A stretch of DNA of 64,000 bases from RYN-230 sp963837515 (GCA_963837515.1 CAWINT010000008.1:124001-188000), one strand, 5' to 3'; shown: positions 9,230 through 17,347, numbered from the stretch's first letter. Program-made: numbers and translations. Notes: generated by a model from the letters alone, not told the origin.

Positions 9230-10009
9230 ATGCTGGCAGGGGTGGTGGCGGGAGCCGGTCATCCAGCCGTGGCCGCCTTGCTCGGCCTGGCGGCGGCCGG
9301 GCTGGCGGCCGGCGTGGTGGCCATGGCCTGGAGCGTGCACGCCGCGCAGATCCGGCTGGCCGAGCAGCTGGCCCGCCGCCAGTTCATCGTGACCGGGCAG
9401 CCGGAGGTGGCCGGCCGGGCCGCGCAGAACGGGCACGCCAGCTACGAGGCGGCCGCGCCGGAAGACCCGCAGCTGGTCGGGGCGGGGCCGGCACCGCCGG
9501 TGGTCATCGAGGGCCCCGACACGGTGGTGACCGGCGAGCAGGCCCGGTACCGGGTCCGGCCCACCGGGAACCGCAAGGTGGTGTCGTGGGCCGCCGGCGG
9601 TGGCGCGGTGGCGCAGTTCCCCGATCCCGCTCACCCCGACGAGCTGCTGCTGGTCGCGGACCAGCCGGGCAGCCTGGCGCTCACCGCCCGGGTCCGGGAC
9701 GGGATGATGGAGCGGCGTGGCACCAAGTCGGTGACCGCGGTCGAGGACGTCACCGACGTGCCGCCCCCGTTCACGCTGCGGTTGTTCCTGCAGGGCTGGG
9801 GGCTGATCGCGGTCGGCGTGCTGGCCGTCGGGTTCGCCGGCGCGCTGGTCGCGCTGGGCAGCCTCAGCGCCTCGGGGTTCATCGCCCTGGTCGCCCCCAT
9901 GGCCGCGCTGCTCGCGGTGGTCGCGGTCGCCTTTGGTTCCCCCGAGGCGGCCGGCCGTCCCGGCCCGGCCCGGAACCGGCCGGAGGGCCCGGGCAACCCC
10001 GGCCCATGA
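9230..10009 (+). CDS. Hypothetical membrane protein
   Basis: Protein of 259 residues. It has an N-terminal transmembrane helix (about 12-32), a soluble region with an Ig-like strand pattern (PPVVIEGPDTVVTGEQARYRV onward), then two transmembrane helices near the C-terminus (LIAVGVLAVGFAGALVALG and a second about 20 residues later), and a proline-rich tail. The ATG at 9230 is preferred because it places the first helix at the N-terminus. It resembles actinobacterial Ig-like membrane proteins of unknown function. Confidence 0.7.
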   Translation: MLAGVVAGAGHPAVAALLGLAAAGLAAGVVAMAWSVHAAQIRLAEQLARRQFIVTGQPEVAGRAAQNGHASYEAAAPEDPQLVGAGPAPPVVIEGPDTVVTGEQARYRVRPTGNRKVVSWAAGGGAVAQFPDPAHPDELLLVADQPGSLALTARVRDGMMERRGTKSVTAVEDVTDVPPPFTLRLFLQGWGLIAVGVLAVGFAGALVALGSLSASGFIALVAPMAALLAVVAVAFGSPEAAGRPGPARNRPEGPGNPGP

Positions 10010-10030
10010 CTTCCGTACCTGGCTGCGCGT

Positions 10031-10243
10031 TCAGGCGGCCGGGGACGATTCGGCCCAGGCGGTGCCGAGCAGGTCGGTGTACACCCCGGCGGCCTGGCCG
10101 CCGGGCACGGCCAGCCGTCCCGTGGCGACCGCGTACGGCACTCCGGTGATGCCGTACTGGCGGGCCTGGCGCTCATCGGCCCGGACCTCGTAACAGCGCG
10201 CCCGCCGCTGGGTAATCCCGGACCAGGCCCCGGCGCGGGGGCC
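10031..10243 (-). pseudogene. Remnant of a DsbA/FrnE-family oxidoreductase
   Basis: In one minus-strand frame the sequence reads EVRADERQARQYGITGVPYA, followed by GGQAAGVYTDLLGTAWAES and a stop at 10031. This is the typical C-terminal third of DsbA/FrnE-family proteins (GITGVP cis-proline loop, GAQ-type turn, final helix). Upstream, an in-frame TAG at 10244-10246 ends it, there is no start codon, and the CxxC-containing N-terminal part is missing. The region then runs into the promoter of the divergent ATPase gene. It is a 5'-truncated relic. Confidence 0.75.
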
Positions 10244-10268
10244 CTACGGTGGAGCGGGGAGGTCACCG

Positions 10269-12920
10269 GTGGCAGCTGACTATCAGAAGATCCGCGACGA
10301 GAACATTGCCCGGTACGGCTGGGACACGGCCGTGCTGGACCTGCTCGGCCGGCTTTACAGCGACCGCACCCACTTCATCTTCGAGCTGATCCAGAACGCC
10401 GAGGACGCGGGCGCGACCGAGATGGCGTTCGAGCTGTGCGGGGACCGCCTGGAGGTCCGGCACGACGGCCGCCCCTTCACCGCGGCCGACGTGCGCGGCG
10501 TCTGCGGGGTCGGCGCGAGCACCAAGGCGGCTGACCTCACCGCGATCGGCCAGTTCGGCATCGGGTTCAAGTCGGTGTACGCCTACACCCGCAGCCCGCG
10601 GGTCTACAGCGGGCCGGAACGGTTCCGGATCGAGAACTACGTCCGCCCCGCCGCGCTCGCCCCGGCCGGTCCCGCCCCGGCCGGTCCCGCCCCGGCCGGT
10701 CCCGCCCCGGCCGGTCCCGGGCCGGTGGGCCGGGGCGCCGCACTGCGCGGCACCGAGACCCGTTTCGTGTTCCCCTTCGACCACGACACCGTGCCCCCGG
10801 CGGCCGCGGCACGCGAGATCGCCGCGGCCCTGGACGGCTTCGACCCGCTGACCCTGCTGTTCCTGCGGCACGTGCGGCGGGTCGAGGTCGGCGGCGACCA
10901 GGTGGCCGCCGCGGTCATCGAGCGGGCCAGCGGCGCGGGGCCGGGCCCGGCCGGCGCCCGCGGGGAGGCGGCTGCCGGGACCTGCCGCCGCGTCACCCTG
11001 TCCAAGCGGCCGGCGGGCGCCGGCGGACCAGCCCGGCCCGGGCCGCCGTCCCGGCCCGGGCGCCGGGACGAGGCGTGGCTGGTCTGGCACCGCGACCTGG
11101 GCCCGGCCGGCCACCCGGGTCAGCGGGTGGAGATCGCGTTCCGGCTGGTGGGCACGGCCGGCGAGGCCCGGCTGGCGGGTTGCCCCGGCGTTCCCCTGGT
11201 GGTGTTCTTCCCGACCGAAAAGGAGACCTTCCTCGGCTTCGTCGTGCAGGGCCCGTACCGCACCACCCCGGCCCGCGACAACGTGCCCGAGCACGACCCG
11301 GCCAACCAGCGGCTGGCTCGCGAGACGGCGGTGCTGCTCGGCGACGTGCTCCGCGACCTGCGCACCAGTGGCCTGCTGACCGCGGAGGTGCTGGAGGCGC
11401 TGCCGCTGGACGAGGCCCGCTTCCCGCCCGGCGCGCTGCTCCGCCCGCTGTTCGACGCGGTGCGCGCGGCGCTGGCGGGCGACGCGCTCATCCCCACCGC
11501 CGGCGGTGGCCACGCGGCCGCCGGTGGGCTGCGGCTGACCAGCGACCCGGGCCTGCGCGGGCTGCTGGCGCCCGGTCAGCTGGGGTGGCTGTATCAGCAG
11601 CCGGAACCGCTCCGCTTCACCGCCGAGACCATCGGGCCCAACGAGACACCTCAGCTCTACCGCTACCTCCGGGCCGAGCTCGGCGTCGGCGAGCTGACCG
11701 GGGCGGACCTGGCCGGGCGGCTGACCGCGGAGTTCCTGGCCGCGCAGCCGGACCAGTGGATCACGGCGTTGTACGCCTACCTGGACGCCTGGCCCGGCCT
11801 GTGGCGCGAGGCGGCCGCCCCGGGGGAGCCGCCCGGCCCGGCCCGGCGGCGGCCGATTCTCCGGCTGGAGGACGGCCGCCATGTCGCGCCGGGTGACACC
11901 GCGGCGCAGGCCGCGGCGTACCTGCCCGTGCCCGGTCCGGGCGGTGCCCCGGTGACCGGGCTCCCGGTGATCCGGCGGGCCATCGCGGATGTGCCCGCGG
12001 CCCGCCATTTCCTGGCCGCGCTCGGGCTGGCCGAGCCGGACCTGGTGGCCTACGTGCTGGACGCCGTCCTGCCGCGGTACACCGGCCTGGACATCGCGGC
12101 TCTGGACCCGGTGCAGCACGACGCCGACCTGGAAGCCATCATGCGCGCGGCCGAGGACGCACCGGCGGCGCGGCGCGAGCAGCTGCTGCCGCGGCTGCGC
12201 GAGGCGGCGTTCCTGGCCGGGGAGAACGCGGCCACGGGGGAGCGGCGGCTGCTGTCCCCGCCCGCGCTTTACCAGCGGTCCAGGGACCTGGAAGAGTATT
12301 TCGGTGGCAACCCGGAGGCCTGGTTCGCCGCCGACGAGTACGGGCCGTGGCTGGCCCAGCTGCGCGGCCTGGGCGTCCGGGACACTGTCGCGGTGCGGGC
12401 CCGCCGGCCGGGCCCGCTCGGGCACGTGCTGATCGCCGACGGGTTCGCCCGGCACGAGCGGGGGCTGGCCGGGTTCGACCCGGACGCGCAGCTCGACGGG
12501 CTGGAGTATGCGCTGGCGCACCCCAGCGCGGCCCGGTCGGAGTTCGTCTGGAACGTGCTGCTCGCGCCGAACCGGCCGCTCGTCGCCGGCATTATCGAGT
12601 TCTCGGTCCGCGATGGGTTCGCCGACTCCACGCAGCAGCCGGCCCGGTCCGCGCTCGGGGAGGCCGCAGCCCGGGAAGCCTGGCTGCCCGGGCCGGACGG
12701 GCGGTTCCACCGGCCCGCCGTGCTGTCACTCGACGACCTGCCGCCGACGTTCGCGCGGGACGAGGGGCTCGCCGCGGCCCTGGGGATGAGCCAGCCGGCC
12801 GTGGCCCAGGCGGCCCGCCAGCTGGGTATTCCCGCGGAGGTGCTGTGGGGCCTGGCCGCCCACCCGGATCTGGTCGCGCTGGTGGAGCGGGAGATCGAGG
12901 GGCGCCGCCGCGGCGGGTAG
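10269..12920 (+). CDS. Sacsin/HSP90-like ATPase protein (GHKL fold)
   Basis: An 883-residue protein with an N-terminal GHKL ATP-binding domain like that of sacsin and the large bacterial sacsin-N-terminal-like proteins. ELIQNAEDAG (N box) is near residue 39, the G1-like EVRHDGRPF follows, and IGQFGIGFKSVYAYT is the G2 loop. The remainder is a long, largely helical region with no recognised nuclease or methyltransferase domain. A low-complexity insert of four APAGP units (about 131-150) interrupts the ATPase domain. The GTG start has a GGGGAGG site. Such proteins often lie in accessory or defence regions; no partner gene is visible here. Function unknown. Confidence 0.85.
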   Translation: MAADYQKIRDENIARYGWDTAVLDLLGRLYSDRTHFIFELIQNAEDAGATEMAFELCGDRLEVRHDGRPFTAADVRGVCGVGASTKAADLTAIGQFGIGFKSVYAYTRSPRVYSGPERFRIENYVRPAALAPAGPAPAGPAPAGPAPAGPGPVGRGAALRGTETRFVFPFDHDTVPPAAAAREIAAALDGFDPLTLLFLRHVRRVEVGGDQVAAAVIERASGAGPGPAGARGEAAAGTCRRVTLSKRPAGAGGPARPGPPSRPGRRDEAWLVWHRDLGPAGHPGQRVEIAFRLVGTAGEARLAGCPGVPLVVFFPTEKETFLGFVVQGPYRTTPARDNVPEHDPANQRLARETAVLLGDVLRDLRTSGLLTAEVLEALPLDEARFPPGALLRPLFDAVRAALAGDALIPTAGGGHAAAGGLRLTSDPGLRGLLAPGQLGWLYQQPEPLRFTAETIGPNETPQLYRYLRAELGVGELTGADLAGRLTAEFLAAQPDQWITALYAYLDAWPGLWREAAAPGEPPGPARRRPILRLEDGRHVAPGDTAAQAAAYLPVPGPGGAPVTGLPVIRRAIADVPAARHFLAALGLAEPDLVAYVLDAVLPRYTGLDIAALDPVQHDADLEAIMRAAEDAPAARREQLLPRLREAAFLAGENAATGERRLLSPPALYQRSRDLEEYFGGNPEAWFAADEYGPWLAQLRGLGVRDTVAVRARRPGPLGHVLIADGFARHERGLAGFDPDAQLDGLEYALAHPSAARSEFVWNVLLAPNRPLVAGIIEFSVRDGFADSTQQPARSALGEAAAREAWLPGPDGRFHRPAVLSLDDLPPTFARDEGLAAALGMSQPAVAQAARQLGIPAEVLWGLAAHPDLVALVEREIEGRRRGG

Positions 12921-12930
12921 GTGCTGGAGG

Positions 12931-13122
12931 GTGCCGGTGCAGCGGGCGCGGTGACTGCTGGAGGCGTGCCGGTGCACCGGGCGCGGGGTGACCGCTGGAC
13001 GGGTGCCGGTGCAGCGGGCGCGGGCTGGCCGCCGTGGGCGCATGGTTCCCTGGTCGCGGCCGGTACTGTCGGGTTTTCCTGGCCGCCGTAACGTAGTACG
13101 CCCGCGCCCACTGCACCGGCAC
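12931..13122. repeat. Three direct and one inverted copy of a 21-bp repeat
   Basis: Copies of the sequence beginning GTGCCGGTGCAGCGGGC lie at 12931-12951, 12966-12986 (one mismatch) and 13003-13023, spaced 35-37 bases apart. A near-perfect inverted copy (one mismatch) lies at 13102-13122. The third and inverted copies could pair across a 78-base loop. The array sits between the sacsin-like gene and a small ORF. Confidence 0.85.
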
Positions 13123-13196
13123 CCCTGGAACGCTGCGAACGCCCACGCTTGCCGGGTGCCACGTGAGCTGGCCGCCGACCCGAGGGGGAGAGAACG

Positions 13197-13454
13197 GTGC
13201 TGGACGATCTGGAGTACGACGACAGCTTGCCGCCCACGATCGGGCTGGTGCGGGCCGGGACGTCGTGGGAAGCCGTGCAGGACCACATCAAGATCGCCCA
13301 TGCGCCGCTGCTGCTGTTGCCGGACGGCGGCGCTGAGTACGCCGGGATCTACTGGACCGGCAGGACCGCGGTGGTCGCGCCGGACCTCGGCGCCGATCTT
13401 GAGCAGGCGATTGGCGAGTTCCGGGAGTTCCTCGTCGAGCACGGCCACACGTAG
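13197..13454 (+). CDS. Small hypothetical protein
   Basis: An 85-residue acidic protein beginning at GTG 13197 with a GGGGGAG site a few bases upstream. The composition and third-position GC fit a real gene. It has a predicted alpha/beta pattern (PLLLLPDGGAEYAGIYWTG, AVVAPDLGADLEQAIGEFREF). No family recognised. It lies downstream of a GC-rich repeat array and upstream of the disrupted oxidoreductase. Confidence 0.6.
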   Translation: MLDDLEYDDSLPPTIGLVRAGTSWEAVQDHIKIAHAPLLLLPDGGAEYAGIYWTGRTAVVAPDLGADLEQAIGEFREFLVEHGHT

Positions 13455-13586
13455 CCGCCCAGAGCTGCCCGCGTCCCCCGGCTGGCCCTGTCCGCGTCCC
13501 CCGGGCGGCCTGCCCGCGGCTGGCCCTGTCCGCGTCCCCCGGGCCCGCCGGTCCTGACCGAGACGAGCTGCGCGTGATCCCGCCGG

Positions 13587-13617
13587 TTGACTTGAAGTTG
13601 GCTTCAACTTCTATCGT
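13587..13617 (+). promoter_or_regulatory. MerR/SoxR-type promoter with 19-bp spacer
   Basis: TTGACT (13587-13592) and TATCGT (13612-13617) are separated by 19 bases, longer than a normal sigma-70 spacer. The spacer holds an overlapping dyad, TTGAAG-TTGG-CTTCAA. Overlong spacers with a central dyad are the signature of promoters untwisted by MerR-family activators such as SoxR. It drives the interrupted oxidoreductase at 13651. The regulator is not adjacent. Confidence 0.65.
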
Positions 13618-13650
13618 ACTGATACTGGCTACCGGCAGGCAGGAGGGCAT

Positions 13651-14091
13651 ATGGGCAGGCTCGGTCTCGGTCCGCTCGGCATCGCGCTGCAGGCGGAGGC
13701 GGAGGACGCGCAGCTAGCCCAGGCGGCCGAGCTGGAGCGGCTGGGGTACGGCACGCTGTGGCTGCCAGGCGGCCAGCTCGACCGCCTCAGCCGGGTCGCC
13801 GGCATCGTCGCGGCGACCAAGGCGGTCGGCGTCGGCACGGCCATCATCCCGGTGGATGTGTACCCGCCGGGCGCCGTCGCGGTGCTGCACGCGCAGCTGG
13901 CGGCCAGCGCGCCCGGCCGTTTCCTGGTGGGCCTCGGCGGTCCGCAGCGGGCCCGGCCGCTGCGGCCGCTCAACGACTACCTCGACGCGCTGGACCGCGC
14001 CGATCCGCCCGTGCCCGCAGCCCGGCGGATCCTGGCCGCGCTCGGCCCCCGCAAGCTCCAGCTCGCCCGGGAGCGGTCTGCCGGCGCTTAA
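13651..14091 (+). pseudogene. Interrupted LLM-class F420-dependent oxidoreductase, 5' part
   Basis: The first 146 codons of a luciferase-like oxidoreductase paralogous to the gene at 1685 (shared GYGTLWLPGG, GRFLVGLGGP and ILAALGPRKLQLARERSAGA regions). The frame ends at TAA 14089-14091, just past an integration junction at 14086-14087. The rest of the gene resumes at 22858 and is itself cut by an insertion sequence at 23239, with the last codons at 24238-24245. The original product would have been about 275 residues, matching its paralogue. The fragment would lack half of the barrel and should be inactive. Confidence 0.9.
14080..14091. other. attL junction of the integrated element
   Basis: Host codons GCC GGC GC run directly into element sequence TTAAAGG. 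Compared with the right junction and with the intact paralogue at 2126-2137 (GCCGGCGCCATC), the only overlap is GC at 14086-14087, taken as the crossover dinucleotide. Confidence 0.8.
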
Positions 14092-14139
14092 AGGTGTTAG
14101 ACGGTGGTTGGCAAAGCATTCGAGTTGACACGCTGAGGA

Positions 14140-14541
14140 CTACCGCTGACCTGGGGTTTTCTCACGAATCTCGCTCAGGCGGATGCTGGTGCGCCCGGCC
14201 GCGACCGCATCCTCGTAAGCGCGCTGGATTTTCTCCCGGGTGACCACCCGCTCATACCGCGGGTGCTTGCGCCCGATGCAGACCAGCTTCTGCCGCTCGT
14301 CATATCCCTCGCGGCCCGGTGCGTCGGCAGGCAGGATGAACGCTCCCGGCCGGATCCCGGGCGCCCGGGATGCCCCGAAGCGATGAGCGCGCGGACCGCT
14401 GAGAACCTCGGCGTAGAGTGCGCCGTCCGCGCTAGGCAGACGCTCTCCGGTGATGATCGCCTCACCCGAGAGCGGCCCGAGCTGCAGCAGCCAGCCCGGC
14501 CGGCCGCACCTGTCGCAGGTGACGCCAACCATCTTGCCCAT
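14140..14541 (-). CDS. Small zinc-binding hypothetical protein
   Basis: A product of 133 residues starting MGKMVGVTCDRCGRPGWLL, with a CxxC near the N-terminus, a later LVCIGRKHPRYERVVTREK segment, and a basic C-terminal helix (IQRAYEDAVAAGRTSIRLSEI). The frame is open upstream to 14847 and contains another CPICG motif, so the true start may be earlier. It reads towards the left junction of the integrated element. Function unknown; DNA or RNA binding is plausible. Confidence 0.5.
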   Translation of the reverse strand: MGKMVGVTCDRCGRPGWLLQLGPLSGEAIITGERLPSADGALYAEVLSGPRAHRFGASRAPGIRPGAFILPADAPGREGYDERQKLVCIGRKHPRYERVVTREKIQRAYEDAVAAGRTSIRLSEIREKTPGQR

Positions 14542-14757
14542 GCACGGCAGCCTAGCCGTGCTCTCCGCGTGTAGCATGGAGGCGGACAACATGCACGGTC
14601 CCGCGGCCCGTCCGGGCCGGACCCGCAGGCCACAGATGGGGCACAGCCCCGGAGGTAGCGGGTACAGGGACCGGCCGCGACGGTCAGCAGCCGCGGTCCC
14701 CAAATGGCTGCTCCACAGGCAAGCCCCCAGCAGGGCGGGCCAGTGGAGAGACGCCAG

Positions 14758-14996
14758 ATGGCCCTGAATCTGCAGGCACGTAAGGCCCGCGCCCGCCTCG
14801 CGGCGCATCGTCGCTGGCATCCCAGGCGAGGACCTCGAAGCGCTCACCGCGGAATGCCTACCGCGAGATCGAGCTGTCCAACATCGACGCGGGCATCGAC
14901 GATCTTGTCGCCGCCGCGCCGAAGATGACGGATGAGCAGAAGGTGAAGCTGAGCCGGCTCGTCAACCAGCCTGCCGTGCGGGTGACCAGCGGATGA
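14758..14996 (+). pseudogene. Frame-disrupted small element ORF
   Basis: It starts in one frame with MALNLQARKARARLAAHRRW, typical of small basic proteins in actinomycete mobile elements, and ends in another with LVAAAPKMTDEQKVKLSRLV and TGA at 14994. No single frame joins the two halves, so at least one indel separates them. Low-confidence remnant of a single small protein. Confidence 0.35.
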
Positions 14997-15178
14997 CCCG
15001 GAACGCCAATGGCCCCCGGCTGCGACCCCGGGGGCCATCTAAAGCCACATCATCCGGCGCGGACGCTACAGGCCTTTCCACGGTACCCCAGGCCGCTGAC
15101 GGCCGCAGGGATCCCGGCGCCGCGGAAGCCGTCACCGCCGCGTGAGCGCTGCTCGTCCCGGCCGAGCTGCGGACCTGG

Positions 15179-15355
15179 GTGACACTTCTGTACCGGTGCC
15201 CAGCGTGCGGCGGTCGCACCTCGGCCGGCGCCGCGAGCTGCGAGAAGGTGACCGGGACGCGCCGGGCAGGCTTGCGGCCATCCTGGGTGATCATGATCGT
15301 GGCCCGCACCTACAGCCGGCGGCACGCGAGGGCCGCGCTGGTCAATGCGGGCTGA
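15179..15355 (+). CDS. Small zinc-ribbon-like protein
   Basis: A 58-residue frame from GTG 15179 to TGA 15355: VTLLYRCPACGGRTSAGAAS, a basic middle, then VIMIVARTYSRRHARAALVN. The CPAC motif and basic composition suggest nucleic-acid binding. An upstream in-frame TGA at 15143-15145 limits the start. No obvious ribosome site. It fits the run of small ORFs at the left of the integrated element. Confidence 0.4.
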   Translation: MTLLYRCPACGGRTSAGAASCEKVTGTRRAGLRPSWVIMIVARTYSRRHARAALVNAG

Positions 15356-15404
15356 CCGTGAGATGCGGCCTGCTCGCAGGAGAGGACTGCGCTATCCTGC
15401 ACTG

Positions 15405-15708
15405 GTGCCCCGGCGCTCGGCGGCACAGCGCGAGAAGTCGGACTACCGGGCGCCGTGCCCGCTCTGCCAGGCCGACCGGGCGCTGAGATTCAGCCTGTAC
15501 GGCCGCGGCCTGCGCGTGGTGGTCGTACTGCGCGGACCACGAGCGCGAGGCGCTACGGCCGGTCCTGCGCAAGCTGCTGGGGGACTGCCTGCCCGGCAAG
15601 TCGGCCAGGCCGGCACCGATCGACCACGACGACCTGATAGCGCTGGGCGCTGAGTCCCGATGCCGCCTACGGCCTTACGGCTGGCCATGCTGGAGATGGC
15701 CGGTATGA
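15405..15708 (+). pseudogene. Frameshifted small zinc-finger protein
   Basis: The first frame reads VPRRSAAQREKSDYRAPCPL with CPLC and FSLYGRGLR. An extra G at about 15516 moves the sensible continuation into another frame: WWSYCADHEREALRPVLRKL, then KSARPAPIDHDDLIALGAE. The joined product is a four-Cys/His zinc protein with the APIDHDDLIALG ending common in actinomycete phage and ICE proteins. TATCCT at 15392 ends seven bases before the GTG, so a leaderless transcript is possible. Broken by one base as given. Confidence 0.6.
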
Positions 15709-15795
15709 GCACACAGGAAGCGCTCGGACAAACTTGGCATCCGGCGCGAGAACCGATCACGGGTCATCAGCCGGACGCGGCGCACTCAGCACTGA
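15660..15795 (+). pseudogene. Frameshifted small helix-turn-helix protein
   Basis: It begins MPPTALRLAMLEMAGMSTQE and continues one frame over as SDKLGIRRENRSRVISRTRR before TGA at 15793. Together these form a compact helix-turn-helix resembling sigma-region-4 or small phage regulators (AGMSTQE helix, turn, KLGIRREN recognition helix). The break is near 15720. It overlaps the end of the preceding zinc protein. Confidence 0.45.
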
Positions 15796-15951
15796 TGCAA
15801 AGGCCGCAGGTCGTGAGCCGCACTCAATACTGGATGACACCCCGCTGGGGTATCCGCGCATCAATACTGATGCAGACGCCGCAGGTCAACACGAGGGATG
15901 TACGCGCTTGACTTGTGCTGCTATCGTTCCCCTTCCGGAGGAAGGCACGCC

Positions 15952-16236
15952 ATGGGCGCTGCCTGCCAGCATCCGCGAGCACACCTCCGGGTGGCCGGCG
16001 TGACGCGCGAGAGCACCGAGTCCAAGGGCAGGCGATACCTCACCGAAGGTCGGCTAACCCTGTCGCTCGTCGCCGGCGATGTGGTGCAGGCTGCCTGCCG
16101 CGGTTCGGGTGAGGTCTACCGATGCGGCCACGATCCGGCGGCCGGCTGGCACTGCACCTGTCCAGCTCGCCGGAACTGCTGCCATCTTGTCGCGCTGCAG
16201 CTCGTCACCGTCCGGCGCAACCTGGACGACTCATGA
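15952..16236 (+). CDS. Small SWIM-type zinc-finger protein
   Basis: A 94-residue protein. GGAGGAAGG lies eight bases before the ATG, the best ribosome site in this part of the element. The C-terminal WHCTCPARRNCCHLVALQLV has the C-x-C-x(n)-C-x-H pattern of SWIM fingers, which bind DNA or proteins. Upstream of it is a short beta-rich region (GRRYLTEGRLTLSLVAGDVV). Likely a regulatory or packaging accessory of the element; the exact role is unknown. Confidence 0.7.
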   Translation: MGAACQHPRAHLRVAGVTRESTESKGRRYLTEGRLTLSLVAGDVVQAACRGSGEVYRCGHDPAAGWHCTCPARRNCCHLVALQLVTVRRNLDDS

Positions 16237-16245
16237 CGCGCCGTG

Positions 16246-16368
16246 ATGGCTCGACAGCGAAGGGTAAGGGGGCCGGGTCTGACCGGGCAAAACGGACATC
16301 CCCAGACCCCGCCGCAGCTGATTCGCGACGTCCAAGCACGCGTTGCCCGGATTGGCAGGCAGGAGTGA
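16246..16368 (+). CDS. Very small hypothetical element ORF
   Basis: A 40-codon frame (MARQRRVRGPGLTGQNGHPQ, then TPPQLIRDVQARVARIGRQE) ending five bases before the small-terminase ATG. Composition and spacing suggest a real, translationally linked small gene. It overlaps a competing frame starting at 16233 that looks less coding. Unknown function. Confidence 0.4.
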   Translation: MARQRRVRGPGLTGQNGHPQTPPQLIRDVQARVARIGRQE

Positions 16369-16372
16369 CGAT

Positions 16373-16762
16373 ATGACTACGCAACGTGCCCCGAAGGGCC
16401 TCGGAGCCGGCGGCCGGGCCCTCTGGTCGTCGGTGCTGGCCGGCTTCGAGCTGACCAGCACCGAACGGCAGATCCTGGCGGAAGCCTGCCGCACCGTCGA
16501 CGAGCTGGACCGGCTGAAGGACGCGCTGGCCGGTGAGGACGTGCTGGCGCTCGGATCGCGCGGGCAGCCGGTGCCCCATCCGCTGCTGGGCGAGATCCGC
16601 GCGCACCGCGCCACGCTGGCCCGGCTGATCACCGCGCTCGGCCTGCCGGACGTGGAGGAGTCCGCGCCGCCATCCGCGGCATCGCTGAGGGCCTCGGACA
16701 GCGCCCGGCGCCGCTGGAAGATGGAGCAGCACCGGAGGGCCCAGCGTGGCACGCCGGCGTGA
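16373..16762 (+). CDS. terS: Phage terminase small subunit, P27-like
   Basis: A 129-residue protein with the P27-family small terminase look: N-terminal GLGAGGRALWSSVLAGFELT, the helix TERQILAEACRTVDELDRLK, then GQPVPHPLLGEIRAHRATLA and a basic C-terminus. Small terminases recognise packaging sites on phage DNA and hand them to the large subunit. AGGAG lies five bases before the ATG. No large terminase is present in the element, so packaging would have to use a helper phage motor or no longer occurs. Confidence 0.85.
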   Translation: MTTQRAPKGLGAGGRALWSSVLAGFELTSTERQILAEACRTVDELDRLKDALAGEDVLALGSRGQPVPHPLLGEIRAHRATLARLITALGLPDVEESAPPSAASLRASDSARRRWKMEQHRRAQRGTPA

Positions 16763-16961
16763 GGCCCAGCCCCCGGCCGGGGATGAGGACAGGTCCGGCT
16801 GGGCGCATTACGAGCGCGTCGGCCCGCACGAGCTGGACTACGTTGAGCCGTGCCCCGACCCGGGCGGCCCGCACGGCTCGTGCGGCACCTCTCTGGCTCA
16901 CGGCTGGCGCAGTAGCGGCGCGGCGCGGGACCGGCTGCGTGACCGCGGGGTGAGCCCGTAG
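16746..16961 (+). CDS. Hypothetical element protein
   Basis: A 71-residue protein from a GTG overlapping the terminase 3' end by 17 bases, implying coupled translation. It is rich in Gly and charged residues (GWAHYERVGPHELDYVEPCP, then CGTSLAHGWRSS). The codon bias fits a real gene. No family recognised. Confidence 0.5.
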   Translation: MARRREAQPPAGDEDRSGWAHYERVGPHELDYVEPCPDPGGPHGSCGTSLAHGWRSSGAARDRLRDRGVSP

Positions 16962-17113
16962 TGACCGGAAGCGTGACGGTGCCCATGTCACATAACAGGC
17001 GCGCCCAAGAGGGGGATACGACGACTCTGGGCGGGGTCCGGAAGCCGCACATCAGCCGTGTCGCCCCCAGCCCCCGAGGGTCTGCACGAATCAACGAAAG
17101 GATCACAAAATGA
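16961..17113 (+). CDS. Small basic hypothetical protein
   Basis: A 50-codon frame starting at a GTG that shares its first base with the preceding TAG, and ending so that its TGA overlaps the next ATG by four bases. The tight packing on both sides supports translation. The sequence is basic (MSHNRRAQEGDTTTLGG, then RINERITK). Function unknown. Confidence 0.4.
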   Translation: MTGSVTVPMSHNRRAQEGDTTTLGGVRKPHISRVAPSPRGSARINERITK

Positions 17114-17347
17114 GTGACGAGATGCAGGGGCCCGACCCACTTGAGGGCCTCAACCCGGTGCTGGTCACGGCCGATGGAAGCGTTCACCCGCTCCACCGCC
17201 GACGCGTTCCTGAAAGTCTGGCGCAGCCCGCGGGGAGAAGACACGATGACGAGCTTCCTGAACGGCGAGATCGTGTTCGTGATCAAGCTGGACGAGCTGC
17301 TGGTCCTGGCGCGCCGACAGCGTGAAGCCACGCGAACCTGGCGATGA
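17110..17347 (+). pseudogene. Frameshifted hypothetical element protein
   Basis: The first part, MSDEMQGPDPLEGLNPVLVT, follows an AAAGGA site. Near 17185 the coding signal moves to another frame reading FTRSTADAFLKVWRSPRGED, then TSFLNGEIVFVIKLDELLVL and stop at 17345. The second half has high third-position GC only in that frame. Either one gene broken by a base change or two overlapping genes (the second from ATG 17174). Confidence 0.45.

Noticed and set aside
10263..12710. 815-codon minus-strand frame opposite the sacsin-like gene
   Set aside because: A mirror of the strong codon bias of the plus-strand gene; no motifs and no start signal.
10269..12920. Sacsin-like protein considered as an HSP90 chaperone (htpG)
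   Set aside because: Only the ATP-binding fold is shared; the middle and C-terminal HSP90 domains are absent.
12931..13023. Three spaced repeats considered as a CRISPR
   Set aside because: Spacers are only 14-16 bases and similar to each other; no cas genes.
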